This document shows, one piece after another, positions 1 through 14,000 of a stretch of 64,000 bases of DNA. Source of the DNA: Uranotaenia lowii (Eukaryota; Arthropoda; Insecta; Diptera; Culicidae); the NCBI RefSeq assembly GCF_029784155.1, contig NC_073692.1, positions 156,145,582-156,209,581 of the forward strand, in the 5' to 3' direction. Within the stretch, counting starts at the first letter, position 1; each line of letters begins with the position of its first letter. The notes beneath the pieces were generated by a model. That model was not told the origin of the DNA and did no database searches. It saw nothing but the letters and a program-made list of their open reading frames with translations. A program made the translations under genes and the position numbers.

Positions 1-1330
1 TTCTAAAAGTTCTAATTATGACAAATTGGATCCACAATGGAGCTTAAATAAAAAAAAAGGTTCGAAAATAGCCCAAATTGCTTAAGGGTCACCTTCATTA
101 TGATAATTCGTGGTGTACTAGAAATTTGAATGGAATTCAAGTTTTTTTTCGCTATCCAATGCAACAAAAATGTTTTAAATCGATCGTTTTATGAAGAATC
201 GGCTAGCATTTTTTGTTGAGAATTCAAGTCACTCATTTTTTAACCTAGATAACTTTCCCTGGTAATGTTCGCCTATTTTTCAACAACTTTTCTGTGTCAA
301 GGTTTTTCAACAGAAGCTCATAGAGTCGTTTCACGGTTCAAAGTTGACCCCAACACAAATAGCAGCCTGACTTTCTATAGTTCACAGCCGAGCAAATATA
401 CTGAAATGTTTAATTTGCCTTTCTGTTTTAGTTTGTTTGAAAAAAACCCTTTCGGTCACATGCTGCTTGGCTGGATTTAGACACTGAAACTCGTAACGGC
501 TGGCAGTTCGTGTTTGCTTCGTTCTCAAATGAAGAACTTTCACTTCATTTTTCATCCCACACTTAACCCAAACAAACCTCAGACTCAGACGAGCAGCGAA
601 AAATTGAACCGTAATAATTCCCGAAAACTGGCTGCTGGAAAATTTGCACAAATTCATACGCTATTCATGGGGGTATTTGGCAGAAATTACGTGCTATAAA
701 TAATCCCGGACGCTTGGCCTGGCGCCGCGATGCCCCCGATGACGACGTCCTTATTGGCCTCTGCCTGCCTTCTCGGTCCACTCACAACACATTATGATTC
801 CTATTTGTTTCATGCGGTAGGAAAATTGGTCCCCATCAACAACAAACTGTTCCACCATCATCAACACCAGACACCACTGTTCCAGCTCATCCCACCCACA
901 CTCAAAACTCGTATGGCAAAGCTGAACTGAAAGCCTACCCTACACATTAGTTTCTTCCTTTTTCTGGCCGACCGAGACGCCTGCCGGTGACGGTATAAAT
1001 AAAATAATTTTGGATTCAACAATTAATATTTAAAATCTAATTTACAACCATGAAAGTTTCAGTGGCTTCCAAAAAAGGACTCTCACTCAGGCCGCTCCTT
1101 TCGGTTGGGATCTGGGATCGGCTCCATGCCCGGGATTTCTCCGTCCATCGTGACAAATGGATCGCTTTCGAAAAGAGGCAACCTTCTTGCGGATATATAT
1201 TTATACGGCTAGGGTTGCAGGATATGGAACTGTCAGAAAAATGAAAAATTTTAAATAAAAAAACAAGGACAAACATTGTTTCCAGTGCCCTAAGGAATAT
1301 GAACTTTGATCATTTTTTTCAATCAGTTTT
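1..1330. other. Non-coding AT-rich sequence, nothing assigned
   Basis: Open frames here are short (under 100 codons), overlap on both strands and match no family I recognise. The stretch at about 720-1010 is less AT-rich and may be single-copy intron sequence. No RNA gene, repeat boundary or splice-flanked exon is evident. Confidence 0.5.
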
Positions 1331-1510
1331 TGAATAGCATAGCAAAGCATAGCATAGGGTGACTACACACATCTTGCATTGGCTGATACCCGAAGTACAA
1401 CTAATGATCAATCCCAACACAAGATGCCAAAACGAGTATCTGGACTCAATTCTCGTTTCAAGTGCTGTTATTGATTATTAGTGTGGTACCACAATGCACA
1501 CCGTGGCAAT
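1331..1510 (+). repeat. Dispersed repeat, copy 1 (inverted partner at 40020-40197)
   Basis: The segment begins with short iterations of GCATA and continues with text that reappears reverse-complemented at 40020-40197. Shared landmarks are a stretch for 'tagtcaccctatgctatg' and one for 'tgtggtaccaca'. The two copies are clearly diverged. I see no terminal inverted repeat or coding potential, so the class is unknown. It may be part of a longer non-autonomous element. Confidence 0.6.
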
Positions 1511-2730
1511 CTATGTAATCATAGAAGGGATGGTCTGAAACAGCTTAATTATATTCTCAGGTTCAGAGAACTCATACGACCCTACATAAAATGGATGCTA
1601 TTTCAGACAGGAAAGGGAAGGTTTTTTTATGGTTACGGGAAATCCTACTTGGCAGATAGGATTGATAAAATTTAATACAAAATAAACAATTGAAAATAAA
1701 AACAATGGAACGAGCTCACCAATTTTCTGTGTTGTACCATGCTGAGTTTATGGGGGACTTTTTGAGGTATGGTAAGCCGTTTTTCTGTATTCAGGTTCAA
1801 CGACTACAGAATTTTTCTCTACCTTGCTTTTGTCACACTGAACTTGATTATTCTCCTTATACATTATTTCGTTCTCCCGATATTTGGAATTTGTACCCAA
1901 TCCATGGATTAAAATTGTAAACACCATTCACCATAGAACGACACAAACAATCACGATTCTCAAATCTATAATTAAGGGATTTAATCCCTCTTGGCTTCAC
2001 GCTCGGCTCACATAACTATTCCGAACTCGTAATCCTACATTTTCGATTCCCTTGAGCCTCTATCACAACTTCCAGCAATCACAAGTTCAAATTCGGCTTC
2101 ACGTCGATATCAATTGAGAATTGATATCTGAATATTTATCAATAAATTTATGAAGCGCAAAAAAAAAATCCAGCCATCTGTTTGTAATAATTAAAATCAA
2201 ATCACAGCAATCCGTATCATTTTCAAAAAGTCGTCACCCCAGTCGTGAATCATGTCGATTGATGATTAATTTTTTGCTTGTTACATTCAAATTTACTAGA
2301 ACACGTTCTAATTTTGTCAGTAACTGCACAACAATATTGAAATTTTTATTAATCGATTGCATCAATTTTTTCACAACTGACAAAAATGCATACTGATTTT
2401 TTCTCGCATGGTAGCACTAAATATCAATGATTTTCAAGTCCCACTCACAAAAAAGAAAGTGTACATTTTTAAAGTCCGATTATTTTATCACATCATTTGT
2501 TTTCAATTGCTTTAATTAATAATTCGCACAAGAAGTAACTAAGAATCCACAATTCCATTGAATATTTTGAGCGCAACCGGTTGGCGAACAAATTTCAACA
2601 CCGCAAAAAAAACGAGAAAACAAGCGCGACGACAAAAAATGCGACCGTTTTCGAGCACAGCCTGCTGCGATCTCCATTTTTTCATTCAGTTTTTGAATAA
2701 TTTCGAAATGATTCTTTATTTGTAAAACCT
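1511..2730. other. Non-coding AT-rich sequence
   Basis: I see no supported gene or repeat boundary. Small open frames at 1481-1675 and 1690-1920 have no recognisable domain. Confidence 0.45.
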
Positions 2731-2734
2731 AAAA

Positions 2735-3550
2735 GATTCGGCGATGGATTCTCAAAGTTATTCTTTCTCTCCTTAAGAAAACCCCCTATGATCTGTCTAA
2801 AGTTGAGAGAAATTTTAGATGCATTCCACTTGCACTAATGCAAAACCATCACCCTGAATCCGCAGCGCTTCCATCGCATAATGAAAAACTCACTGTAGTG
2901 ACAAAAAAAACAAATTTTTGATTGCAAACTGGTCGAACGTTTTGAGTAGCTATACAATTGATCAAATACAAATCCAAGTGAAAATATCATAATTGATTGC
3001 AAGTTTGTGGTGCTATGGAAGATTAAATCGAAGAGTTATTCGTTCTCTCCTTTAATAAGAAAAACTACATATAAGCAAAGTTGCCGAAATCACAGAAAAA
3101 TCTGTTATTTCATAGAATTTTGTGCAAATTTTCATCACAGAATCTGTGTCACAGAACACAGAATTTTGAAAAATTCACAGATTTCACGGAATTTTTGAAT
3201 TTCGAATGGATTTCCAAAATTATGATTTTTAGCCAATATGAAATATATTTTGAACTCAAAAAGTATGATAAGATTTGTAATTTTAATTGTTTTTTCAAAC
3301 TTAAATATAAAAAAGACCCAATTTATCATGAACTTTCTACGAAATTTAAGGAAAAAGCATCATAGAAAACCATCACGGAATTTTTGGGTAAACTCACAGA
3401 AGTTCAGAATTTTTTTTCTCAAAAACACCGAATTTCTTTCGGTAACCTTTCTTTTAAGATCTGTCAAAAGTGTATGGAATTTAAGCTTTATCCTACTTGC
3501 ACTAATGCTAAACCATTACCCAAATTCGGCAGCGCTTCTATGGCCTATTA
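2735..3550. repeat. Tandem duplication, second copy split by an inserted repeat
   Basis: The block at about 2735-2890 recurs in two pieces at about 3010-3066 and 3436-3550. Shared text includes 'ttattctttctctcctt'-like sequence, 'acttgcactaatgc' and 'cagcgcttc'. The gap at about 3067-3435 is filled by a repeat rich in 'cacagaatt', which has a relative at about 61880-62040. The simplest reading is a local duplication followed by insertion into the right-hand copy. Confidence 0.55.
3067..3435. repeat. Inserted 'CACAGAATT'-rich repeat
   Basis: It contains many iterations of cacaga/acagaa and shares 'cagaatctgtgtcacagaa' with about 61915-61940. It interrupts the right-hand copy of the local duplication, which sets its approximate ends. 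I found no clear TIR, coding region or target duplication, so the class is unassigned. Confidence 0.5.
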
Positions 3551-3551
3551 A

Positions 3552-4292
3552 TCTATGAGGGCATAAACACATCAACTGCATTTTTTTTGTTTTTTTCATG
3601 CAAATACGATTCATATATAAGGACCGTGTTTGCTGATGCATAAACATTCAGGCAATGACTTTGCATATGACTTTCACAAAACTGAAAAAAAGCAGTTAAA
3701 ACACTCTCAATATTTTTTATGCCAATTCTGAAGCAACATATCCAATCAACGATTTTCTTCAGCGTTCGAAAATGGTACAATTTTGAATGGGATCTAGGGC
3801 ACGCTCGATAAAAAAAATGATTACAAAAAGAAATGTTTGTTTGCAAGCCTTCAAAGTTCAAGACAGCGAAAAATATAGATAAATGTAATTAAAAATAACT
3901 TATTTAAAACCTGATTACTAAACTCCCAAACCTTCGGTCTAAACTTTCAAGCTGTTACTTGCCATTTTTCTCATATTCCTAAATTTACTCAAGCAAATGG
4001 TTATGAATTTTGTATTTCCTTCAACATCTGAACTTCAAAATTTTCCCATTTTTTTTTTTATTTTATTTTATTTTTTTTTTTTAGAGATAAATTTGAAAAA
4101 GTTGAATTTTCCATTGGAGTGATCAGTTTTCAGTAAGCACTTCAGAAGCGTTTAACTTCCACTGGCACTGTATTTCTCAATCATTTTTGCGTTGAGGTGT
4201 ATCATTTTCTGTTAAAAATTATTTTAAAACAAAAAATTAAAAGCATTGAAGTGAAAGGTTTAAATTTGTTAATGTCTTATGATATCTTTAAA
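3552..4292. other. Non-coding AT-rich sequence
   Basis: Contains a T-homopolymer-rich stretch at about 4050-4083. No supported gene. Confidence 0.45.
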
Positions 4293-4294
4293 TA

Positions 4295-5621
4295 AAGTTT
4301 AGTTTGGGACAGTTACGAATGCGTGTATCTCGAAAACCATTCGTTTGATCGAAATACTTTCTATGAAGGAAATGAAGGTTATCTTATGACAATTCATGAA
4401 AAAAATTTAAAGAAAATATTTATCTGTGTTTGTAGGAAAATTTTCTACTTAATTCTTGTTAACTCCCATTTGCCAGCGCACACTTTTTTCAGTCATGGTA
4501 TTGATCTGTTTTTTCGAACTTATACTTCGTCAAATCTGTATTTTAGGTGGCTGCATCCTTTTCCTTCAAGTTTTGCTACTTTTTGGCCCAATACTTCTTT
4601 TTTTTTTTAAGAAACTGGGGGCAACTTAGTGGGTACAACTGTTTTGAAATTAACAAAACTTGATTATTTGTGAGCCACTTTAAAGCGTTTTAAATGGAAT
4701 TTCTGCAGGCAAAATCTGACAACAACGAAATAAAACCAACATGAGATTGAACTTAAAGTATAATCGGTTAGTATAGATCGTAGGTTGCGAAGGGCACATA
4801 CAAGATTACTCTTTTTAGGCTTTTCGGAACATAAAAAACCAAAGTTTTCGATTTGATAATTTGTTGTTTTTTTTCACAGGATCAGAATCTTGGCAAATCA
4901 TCATATTTGGTACAAAACAACCAGTAAATACAAACTTTTATATGCTAGGGACCTTGCCACGAGCAGACATGGTGTAGGATTCAAACGCTGGAATTTGTTT
5001 GAAATAGAGTTTTTTATAAGTTTTGTCGTGCATCAGATATCATCTGTCTCATAGCCTCATTACCGGCTATACAGCTTACGAGCTCTGGAACTAGCAAAAA
5101 ACTTGTTGCTAGAGGTTAGGTTTGAATGACTTATTACAAGGCAACACTTTCAGCTTATCGGAGAAAAGCTTTTTTGTACATCTCAGCGATTTACCTTTAG
5201 TTTTTTTCTGATTCAAAATTAAAAATGCTGATATGAGACTTGACTTCCCTGATGACCCTTAACCGTATTTGCCGATCATGTGCTTTACTACAATGCTTGA
5301 ATTGAACTTTGTGGACACTTTTGACAGTGTTTGAATACTTTTCCACCACTTACACACAGTAATTCTTTGAATAATCAACGGTTTTGTCAGCTATCAATTT
5401 GATAATGATGGATTTTGAAGGAAACTGTGCAAAATTTTTTTTATCATTTTCTCTGGCATCGTGAAATATCTCAAAAATGCGTAAATTTAAAATTTTGAAA
5501 AAAATAGGTTGGAAAGTACTTTTTACAGGCAGCAAAATGCTGTCAAAATTTTGACTGTCCGATTACTAGTAAACGGGCTATTAGCAAAACAAAGTGTCCC
5601 ATTTCTAAAAGAACTAAGCTT
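4295..5621 (-). mobile_element. Decayed Tc1/mariner-like element, copy 1
   Basis: This is a 1.3-kb element flanked by TA at both ends. The right end (5591-5621) reads inward as AAGCTTAGTTC-TTTTAGAAATGGGACA, the same terminus that caps the copy at 55561-56531. The left end at 4295 keeps the inner part, including the 'tgggacagttacgaatg' landmark, but has lost about ten terminal-repeat bases. The two copies are in opposite orientation and align along most of their length. By comparison with copy 2, the transposase remnant would be on the minus strand, but every frame is full of stops. It is inactive. The Tc1/mariner assignment rests on TA flanks, size and the C-terminal resemblance seen in copy 2. 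Confidence 0.7.
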
Positions 5622-5623
5622 TA

Positions 5624-7093
5624 ATTTACAGTTCCGATCAAAACCTTCCAATATTAAAAAAAACTTGTAAAATTAAGGTTATTAAGTGAAAGTTGTTGAT
5701 GCAAAAGTTTTTGTTTTTTCTTTCCTGTAATCATTTTTGTAGGTGTATTTCTCAACAAACTTTTTCATTCGACTCATATACACTATAGAATCATCGCATA
5801 AAACTCGAAAAAACAGCATTTACCTACCAAAGTGGAGGCAATTTAAATACATATTTTTTTAACTTCTGACTTAAGCGATAAGAATCATACGAATTGAACG
5901 ATATTCAACGCTTTACTCGTACATCCTGGAAATATACGAAAGAACTCAAGTTTTGCTCTCAATGCATGCAAACCGTTGCCAACGACAATATTTGCTGCTT
6001 CTCTCATTGGACGATTTCTCCAAATAAACTATCTGATTTTCAGTAATCTGGTTGCACTGCTTATCGCAGAGAGTAGAACAAGGTTCTTCTCTCACTTGAA
6101 TCCCGCGCGGGAGGACAAATTTACAAACATGGAGGATTTTTTTTCATATCCGATTTATACCGACTTTAAGTAACCATATTTACGATCGTTCACTTATTTG
6201 GTAGGAATTGCGATGAGCATTATCATTGTTAACGATTTCAACTATTTTTTCTAAGGCAATGAAATGTTTGCTGGGTTGTTTTTAGGTTATTTTCAAAATC
6301 GAAGGGAATCTTGCATTCAGAATCAAAATTAAATTCTTTTAACAAAACTTTGATTTCATAAAGAGAAGCTTCTACATGTGTTAAGAAAAAATAAAAATTT
6401 GAATTTAAAATCAAGTATCGGAACTTAAATTTTAATTCCATATAAGATTGAAAGATAAAAAATAAGAGTTTGATTCTTTTGCTTGCAATTCTTTGCCTTC
6501 TTTTTTCCATCATTAATTATTAATAAGCCATGAAGCTCAAAATACATGATGATTTTTGGAAATCATAATTAAAATTTTAGAACCGATTTTATTTTATTTC
6601 GTTTTTGGTATTACTAATGAAAATTGGTGCAAAATTCAATGGAAAAGTTTAAGCACTTTTTGTAAAAGTGTAAAATATTATAAAGAATTAAAAAAAACGG
6701 AATTTTTAATAAAATTTCAAGGAGAATGAATCTTAGATGTATGTTTAAGTATAAGTAACAAGGCTTTAGCTTTGAACTTTTCAACATAATTAATAATTTA
6801 ATTGTAGTCTTCAGTATCAAACACCTAACTTCACCAAAGTTATGTTATAAGGATTTTTGAAATGGTTATTGTTTTGTCTTTTCAATTTTCTAAGAAAAAT
6901 GTAGAGTTTATTTTTTTTTTCAAAGCACTGAATCTCAAGAATCTCTTGGCAAAACCTGTATTATTTTTCAGAGAATGGTTAGAAGATTCAAAATTTTTTG
7001 TTTCAAATTGTTATGTAGGCTGGCTAATCCACCAGATATAATTCACGAGGCGAAATTCTTCAAGAATCAGTTTTTGAAATAAAGACACCAAAA
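5624..7093. other. Non-coding AT-rich sequence
   Basis: No gene-like frame. Short frames at 5976-6173 and 6238-6513 have no recognisable domain. A poly-T stretch lies near 6910. Confidence 0.45.
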
Positions 7094-8892
7094 CAGGCCC
7101 GTGCGAAGGAACCGTCCAGGAGGGGGGGGGGGGGGCTTCGAAATTCAAATTAAGCTAAAAATAATAACAATACCAAAACTACACAATAAATACATTTTTA
7201 TTTTCTATTTACGACACTCTACCATCCTTGTGGCATTCGTGTCTGACACTGTATAATGAAATTGATGGAATGGATGGAAGAAATGGATTACTTACATTAT
7301 TTTTTACTCATGCACACAAACTCACAAAATAATAATTTTTACTGATAAAACTAATTTAAACTTCCCAAATAAATCACAATGAATGTTTCAAATCAATGAT
7401 ATTTTCGGTAAGCCATTGATAAATTATTCAAAATGATGTTTCTTCACTTGAATTGGAAATTCGCTTTAAAATAAATTCGAAGCAGTCTAGTTTTGAAATT
7501 TGGAATAAATATTTCCATGGCACAGATTAAAAAAAAATGAATTTAAAAATAAATATAAAACTTAACCATGATTAATTGTTAGAAAAATAATAACAATTCT
7601 TATTCAGAATTTACCGAATTTGATAAATTCAAAAAACTGTACTCAAATTCGGTCAATCAAATAGGAACAATAAAAAGACAAGTTTTTTTTACCATTTAAG
7701 AGGGTTTTTTAATAACATATTCTTAAATACCATTAAAATAAATATTTATAGAACTTGATTACAACTCAAAGGAGGAGCATTTTGGTGTCTATGATATAAT
7801 GATTAATTTGTTAGATTTTGGCGTCCTGAACTCGAATTTTTTGTCAAATTTGGATTATAATATCATATCATACGATGTTTGAAATGTGTCAATTTTAAGT
7901 TAAATCAATCATTACTGATTGAATGATTACCTTTTAGACTTACATTTAAGAAAAATCTGATTCTGATCTTGTTTGTTGTATTTCATCCAATTAAGAAATA
8001 ATATTTTGATGATGAAACATGATCTAAAAAAGTAAAACTCCGCAGTTTTTAAAAATTTGAAATGTTGTTGTTAGGTTCAAGTATTTCTGATATTACTGCA
8101 GAAAGTTTAAAAAAAATTGATTTAATTAAACCATTTTGTTGAAACCTGCAAAACTATTAGATTTAGGCTTTAAAACATACCTGAAATTCAATTTGGTTTA
8201 AAATTTCTTTGAAAATTCTTTAAACGAGGAAGAATAAACAAATAGAAAACCTCTTTAACTTTTTTCGCAGAACTCAAAATCTTGAAGTCTTGAGGAAGGT
8301 TGATAACTTAAAACTATTAATGTGCCAAATTATTTAAGAAAGTGCAGAAATTTCTTTAATATCTTTGACCTATTTTCAAAAGTTATTTCAATAACAAAAG
8401 CTGAGACAAAAATTTCATTTTTTGATACACTTTTTAACTAGTTAAACTTATTTTTTGTATTCATTGCACCTCGGAAAAAATGTAAATTTTATGGCCTTGT
8501 GAAATTTATCAAAACCCTTTTAAAATGTGATATTGAGAATTGAGAAGAACAAGGAAAAATTTAAATAAAGGCTGAAATTGGTTTCTTGAAGAATATTTCA
8601 TATCGGCATACCATTTGTAATGATATGAAATTTTTTTAATAAATCAAAATTTTTAGTAACAAAGTAAAAAATATTATATTTAAGATCTGTTTAGCTAATT
8701 TTGTGGACCATCGTGGGAGGTGTAACATGGTGTCCAACTTGTTGATGTATAAAGTTTGTATTCCATGAGTTAATTTTGAAGTTAAAATGGTTCGTTTTAA
8801 ACAACACTTTAAAAAAAACCTAATTAAAAGACTAAGTAGGGTTTTGTATGTCAAGTTATAAGTTTCAATACAAAATGTTGATATTATTGTAA

Positions 8893-10802
8893 TCTAAATA
8901 TATAAAAAGCAATTTCTGTGGGTTTGTTTGTTTGTTTGTTTGTTTGTTTGTTTGTCCTCAATAGACTCAGCCGTTTTAAAAGCTAGAGAGCTGAAATTTG
9001 GCATGGATGCTCATTAAGGCCAGGAATGATGAAAAATGTTTTCAGAATTTCGGGTGACCCCTTTTGAAGGGGGTCGTCCATGTAAGACAAATATTGATTT
9101 CGCGTTAATGACGTTATTTTTCGTCGGACTGTGATGAAAATTTTCACATGGGGGTTTTGAGAGATTGAATTGAGAGATTGAATTGATTGGGAAATTGATT
9201 TAAGGTTTTGAATTTTGGGTCAGGGGTCGGCAAAAAGGGTCGTCCATATTAACTATTCACTGTTTTTAGTGATATTGACGTTATTATGCTATGGATTGGT
9301 TTGAAAATTTGCACATTTTTGTAGGAAAGACAACCAATGATTTATTTAGTACATAGAAATCACAAAACTTTAGGAAAGAAATATTTTGAAGAATGATTAA
9401 CTTATTTTTTCTGTTTTCGATTTCAGTGTACAATCATGTCTGGTCATCGACCAAGGATAAAGCGCCTTTACTCGCTCTTCAAAATAAAAAAAGAGAAATG
9501 GAAAATATTAGTAGAAGATAAAACCTTCCGAGGTCTGTTTGATCTCGAAAGGTTTTTTAATTTACCCTTATAATTTAAACAATGATCGATAATATAGTTC
9601 ATCGTAGGCAATGGCAAAATGAAATCATATTTTCTATTATGGAAAATAAAATAAATTAATAAATTCATGTTATTATTTGTTTCCAAAAATACTTATCGTA
9701 TGTCCGCTTCTTCTTCGGAACAATTCCTCGGTAGCTCTCCAGTGAACACGAATTAGAAACCACATTTGCATTGCAAACACACTTTCCCACAAAATCCTTT
9801 CTTTTTATGAGCAGGTGAAAAAGTACCTTCGATTTGAACCACTGCACTAAACAAGACTTCGGAGATGGATTTGTTTGGTTTGTCCAAACGTACGCGGATA
9901 ACAAACGTCTTTGTAAGTAGGACACGAAAAAATGACACGCATCTCAGCAACCGGAAAATTGAATCCCACAAATTCGCCGAACGCGAAATCCTAAATACGC
10001 CACGTCAATGATCAAATTTCAGTATTTAACATACACGATTCTGTACACTGTCTTATCACATTTTAATATGAAACTTTGAACCTTTCCCGTATCCAATTTA
10101 TTGCAAATCACAGTTCTGAGCCCTCTCAAAAACAACCAACTTTTACGACACTCTTTAGACGAAAACGCAGCTGTTTGCGAGTTAGACAGAGAGATCGCAC
10201 ACTTTTTCCTTTAAGCTATTTTATCGCACTTAATCGATTTTTTTCGAGCGACTGAATATATTCATGTAACTTTTCTGGACACTTCTTTCCTTAAACACTC
10301 TTTAAAAACCCAAATAGATATAGCCAGGCCGAACAAAACTATTTCATCATGTCAGTTACGCAGCAACTTGAAGCATTTAACTTATTTCACGGGGAATTCG
10401 CGGAACATCCGGTGCACACTTTTAAACTTTATCTCATTCATCACATTGAAACACTTTTTGATATTTATTTGTCTATAAAACGTTGAAAAATTTAAGTTTT
10501 ATAAAATTTTTGCGGACGGAGAGAAAAACGTGTGCGATCGGCAGAAAACATCGCCTACTTCTCCCCTCGAGACGGAAATTCATATACGGCTTTTTTTTTT
10601 GACAAGGTTAATTGATTCTTGAAATAAAATTTTGTAGCAAACGACAAAAAAACAGTGATCGTCCATATTACGTGTCCAACATTTTTGCAATTATTGCTTA
10701 ACAATACATCTGGAGAATGCCTATGGCAATTGACATTCATTCATACTGTTCATGACATATTCTAAATTGAAAGCGAAACGGAGTTCGTATGGGATCAGCT
10801 AG
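8893..10802 (+). mobile_element. Helitron-like non-autonomous element
   Basis: The 5' end begins TCTAAATATATAAAAAGC directly after host A, and the 3' end is CTAG directly before host T. This matches the TC...CTRR rule and A/T insertion preference of Helitrons. The 5' portion ('actcagccgttttaaaagc', 'gagctgaaatttggcatgg') is a text I associate with insect Helitron-type repeats. There is a weak CGAA/TTCG stem about 15 bases before the 3' end. No Rep/helicase is encoded. Minus-strand frames at 9665-9971 are open for 70-90 codons without a recognised domain. It interrupts hAT-like element A, so it is the younger of the two. Confidence 0.55.
8922..8955 (+). repeat. (TTTG)n microsatellite
   Basis: About eight uninterrupted TTTG units sit just inside the 5' end of the Helitron-like element. 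Confidence 0.9.
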
Positions 10803-11035
10803 TTAGTAATATGTTTCAATTCGAGAACGACATATAGTGTCGTAAAATAAAATATCTTAAGCCTAGACTAAATTTCGCCAGAGGCTAGCCGAATATCTGA
10901 CTTGCTTGCTATCAAGTATTTTAAACACCCTTCGAAATCAAGTAATTTACCGATACAACGGTGGAAATTTTACTTGAAAAAATCTCCATGGAGGGGTTTT
11001 AAACCCCTAAAACCCCCAAAAACCCCACACGCCTG

Positions 11036-14000
11036 AACTGTTTCCAATTCTTCCATATAATAAATATTAAAATTGCAAGTCGTAATCCAGTTTGAGATTT
11101 GACTCTTTAATCTGAAAGTTTGATTATTTCAATTGTAATTTATTAGAAATATTCATTAAGTATAGTTTTAACTATCGAAAATGAAATCTTCATTTCATGT
11201 TCTTTTCATATTATTCAAAAAAAAGTTTAAATACCTTAACCTAATCCGATGGTACATTAAAAATTAGTTCTTTTATTTTTTTCATACAAAATTTGATGCA
11301 AATTTGTTACGATTCCATACAAACAGCTATTTCATAGCTTGAAATTCGAGAGCAAAACAATAAACATAATATTACAAAAGCTTCACATCTTTGAATCTGA
11401 TTTTGATAATCTGGTTTATCAATTTATTTCTTTTTTTAGAAAAAGAGGAATCGAAACCAGAATTCACAATAAGAATTGAATTTCAGAATAATTTCGAATC
11501 ACGATTTACGAAATTCAATCATGGCGGGATTTTTCAACGATACCGAATCAAGATTCAGACAAATAATTGAATATCAGAACTAATATTCTAAATTCATGGC
11601 AATTATTACACAAGGCAACTTAATACATAATAGACGAACTAGTTTTGAATACTAAGAAGGAATTGATTTCAAATCTGTAATTAGTTTTTTGAGCGTTCTT
11701 TCAAAAATAGGTGATAATTCATGAAATAATTTTTTGCACTTTTTTGGCCAAATATAGAATATTGCAAATATTTATGAAAAAAATCAAGACTTTAATCCGC
11801 TGACCAACTTTTCCGAAGACCGCGATTAATTTTGAATTTGTAGATAAAAGTTATACCTATATGCGATGTATTATTTTTGTTTATTTTTTCCAGCTCTGCT
11901 AGAATGAATTTTCACGTGACGAAATTTTATAGAGGTTTAAACAAATTGAATCTTGGATATTTTTAAAGCATAAGTCAAATCATTTTGCAGTTGTTAACTG
12001 AGTTAAAATCCTAGATTTTATATAGTTAAAGACTTTCATTAGTTATGTCAGATATATTTGTAACTTTTATAAATCATGTTACAAATATGTCTGACATAAA
12101 TGAATAAATTTAAAATCAGTTTTAATAATTTAGGTTTTTTAGTTAATCATTTATGAATTATTATTAAAAATTGACCAATTATTTCACTTTTAAAATGCTG
12201 TTTCCTTATGTTATTATTCGCTTATCTCAAATGTTTGCTTTTTCTAGCGTATAAATGAATAAAACCAATAAAACTTTGTTGTTAGTCTTACGCTGATATG
12301 CGAAGCTCAGGAAAAAAATTGTTGATTGCTTGATGATAATTTTCAACATTTTTTTTTTCAATAAGAGATTCTTAAAAACTGATTTTTTTAAACTCTCAGC
12401 TAAATCAATAACAAAAGTTTATCTTTTTATCAACATTTTTTAGCATGGAATATTATGGATTCGCGATGGATCACTCATGAAAATTCTTGTTTTATAAGAA
12501 AAACCTACAGAATCATTTTTATCTGAACTTAAAGTATATCTTTGAATTTTTAATACATTTTAGAGGTTGAAAAGTTTTTCAAAAGTTAACAGAGAATAAG
12601 GGTTTAGTGAAAGATTCATTGTTATTTCATTAATTTATGATTCATAATACAAAAAAAAAAACAACCAATGATAAGGAACATTAAAAAACTCAAACATTGA
12701 AAATAAATTTATCTTATCTGTTGTAAAAACGAGGGTCTTCCAAAAACAGGAACAGTGAATAAGAGGTATAGCTTTAAAAAGCTAAACATATAGCTTGCGT
12801 AAGCATGCTACGTTTCAAACGACTTCTAAAATTCTGTAGATATCTCATGAAATCAGTTTTGAATCGAATTTCCTATGAATTCTAATCTTTTTCTCATTCT
12901 GTATTTGGGAATTTTCTTATGCGTTTTAAAGAAATTTTTCTGTCGTTCACAGAAACATTTTAGAAAAAAATAAAATCGATTCATCCCCTATTTCATATTT
13001 ATTTCTGAATGATTTTGAACAGTTGGAAATAATTTGGGTTCATGTGTCGAACTATCTTTTGCAGCATGAAAAATTGAAATAACATGCTGTCAGAAAATTC
13101 TAAACATGGCGATCTGACGAAACGAAGGTTTGAAGCTAATAATGTTAGAAAATTGTTATAAAAATATTAGAAACATAGCGTTTTTTTTTTCAAAAATCAA
13201 ATCAAATTTTGGATGCATATATTAAAATTGAAAAAAAAATTGAATAGTCATGAAAGTTAGTAGCTGAATTTTCAGCAGGTGTGTTTAAATTTTGATTCTG
13301 TTAACCCTATCAGAGTGAATGCTATTTATTGCGGAACCCGGTTTGGCATTGCTGTGTTTTCCATCGTTTGCCACCAACTGCTCGCCATGGCACTGACGTA
13401 ATTTTATTACCGTGATGGCTTATTATGGAGCAGGGTACCATTTTTTTTTATTTGCTTCCATTTTCAACTTTTTGCTGGTTGCCTTTATTTATTTGGTGAA
13501 TCCCATCTTTTACTTTCCATATTTTTGCTTCGGCACCACCAAGAAACCGAAAGCCCAAAAGTGTAAAGTGTGATGTTGGGAAATATTTTAATTAAGCTCC
13601 CCCGGAACACGGGCGATGGTTTGAAAAATGAGGAAGAGAAGAGAGATGGGAAGTGAGCTCGGGGAAAAGGAAAGGATTCATTTTATGGGAAAATTTTCCG
13701 GGAAAAAACCGAAACTGGTTGCGAAAGACATCGAATAAAAAGTGGAACTCTCGACCACCGTTGCCAGGCGGTAAAAACCAGATTTTGAAGGGTATAAGTT
13801 AAGGGTTTTTTTTCTCACTCGTAATATTTAGGTGAACCCATCTGATGGAAAATGAGAAGAAAAGTTTTTCGATTAAATGCGGTAAAATGATACGGGTTGA
13901 TTTTCGATGTCCCAGATTTAACAGCAGTGGTGGAAAGCATGAATTTGACAATTCAAGTGCATATCAAAAATGAATCCTTCAATCAAACAAATGTTACTAG

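Larger units (their letters stand above)
7094..11035 (+). mobile_element. hAT-like non-autonomous element A, interrupted by a Helitron-like element
   Basis: The left end reads CAGGCCCGTGCGAAGG, followed by a G homopolymer. The right end is the reverse of CAGGCGTGTGGGG, preceded by the shared subterminal text 'aaatctccatggagggg'. The same left end recurs at 42322, and the same right-end region recurs at about 44740-44800, 49060-49105 and 59040-59112, which defines a family. Interior text also aligns with copy B, for example 'tttggcgtcctgaactc'. Without the Helitron-like insert the element is about 2 kb. I see no transposase and no clean 8-bp target duplication, so hAT membership is inferred from the CAGGC termini only. 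Confidence 0.6.
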
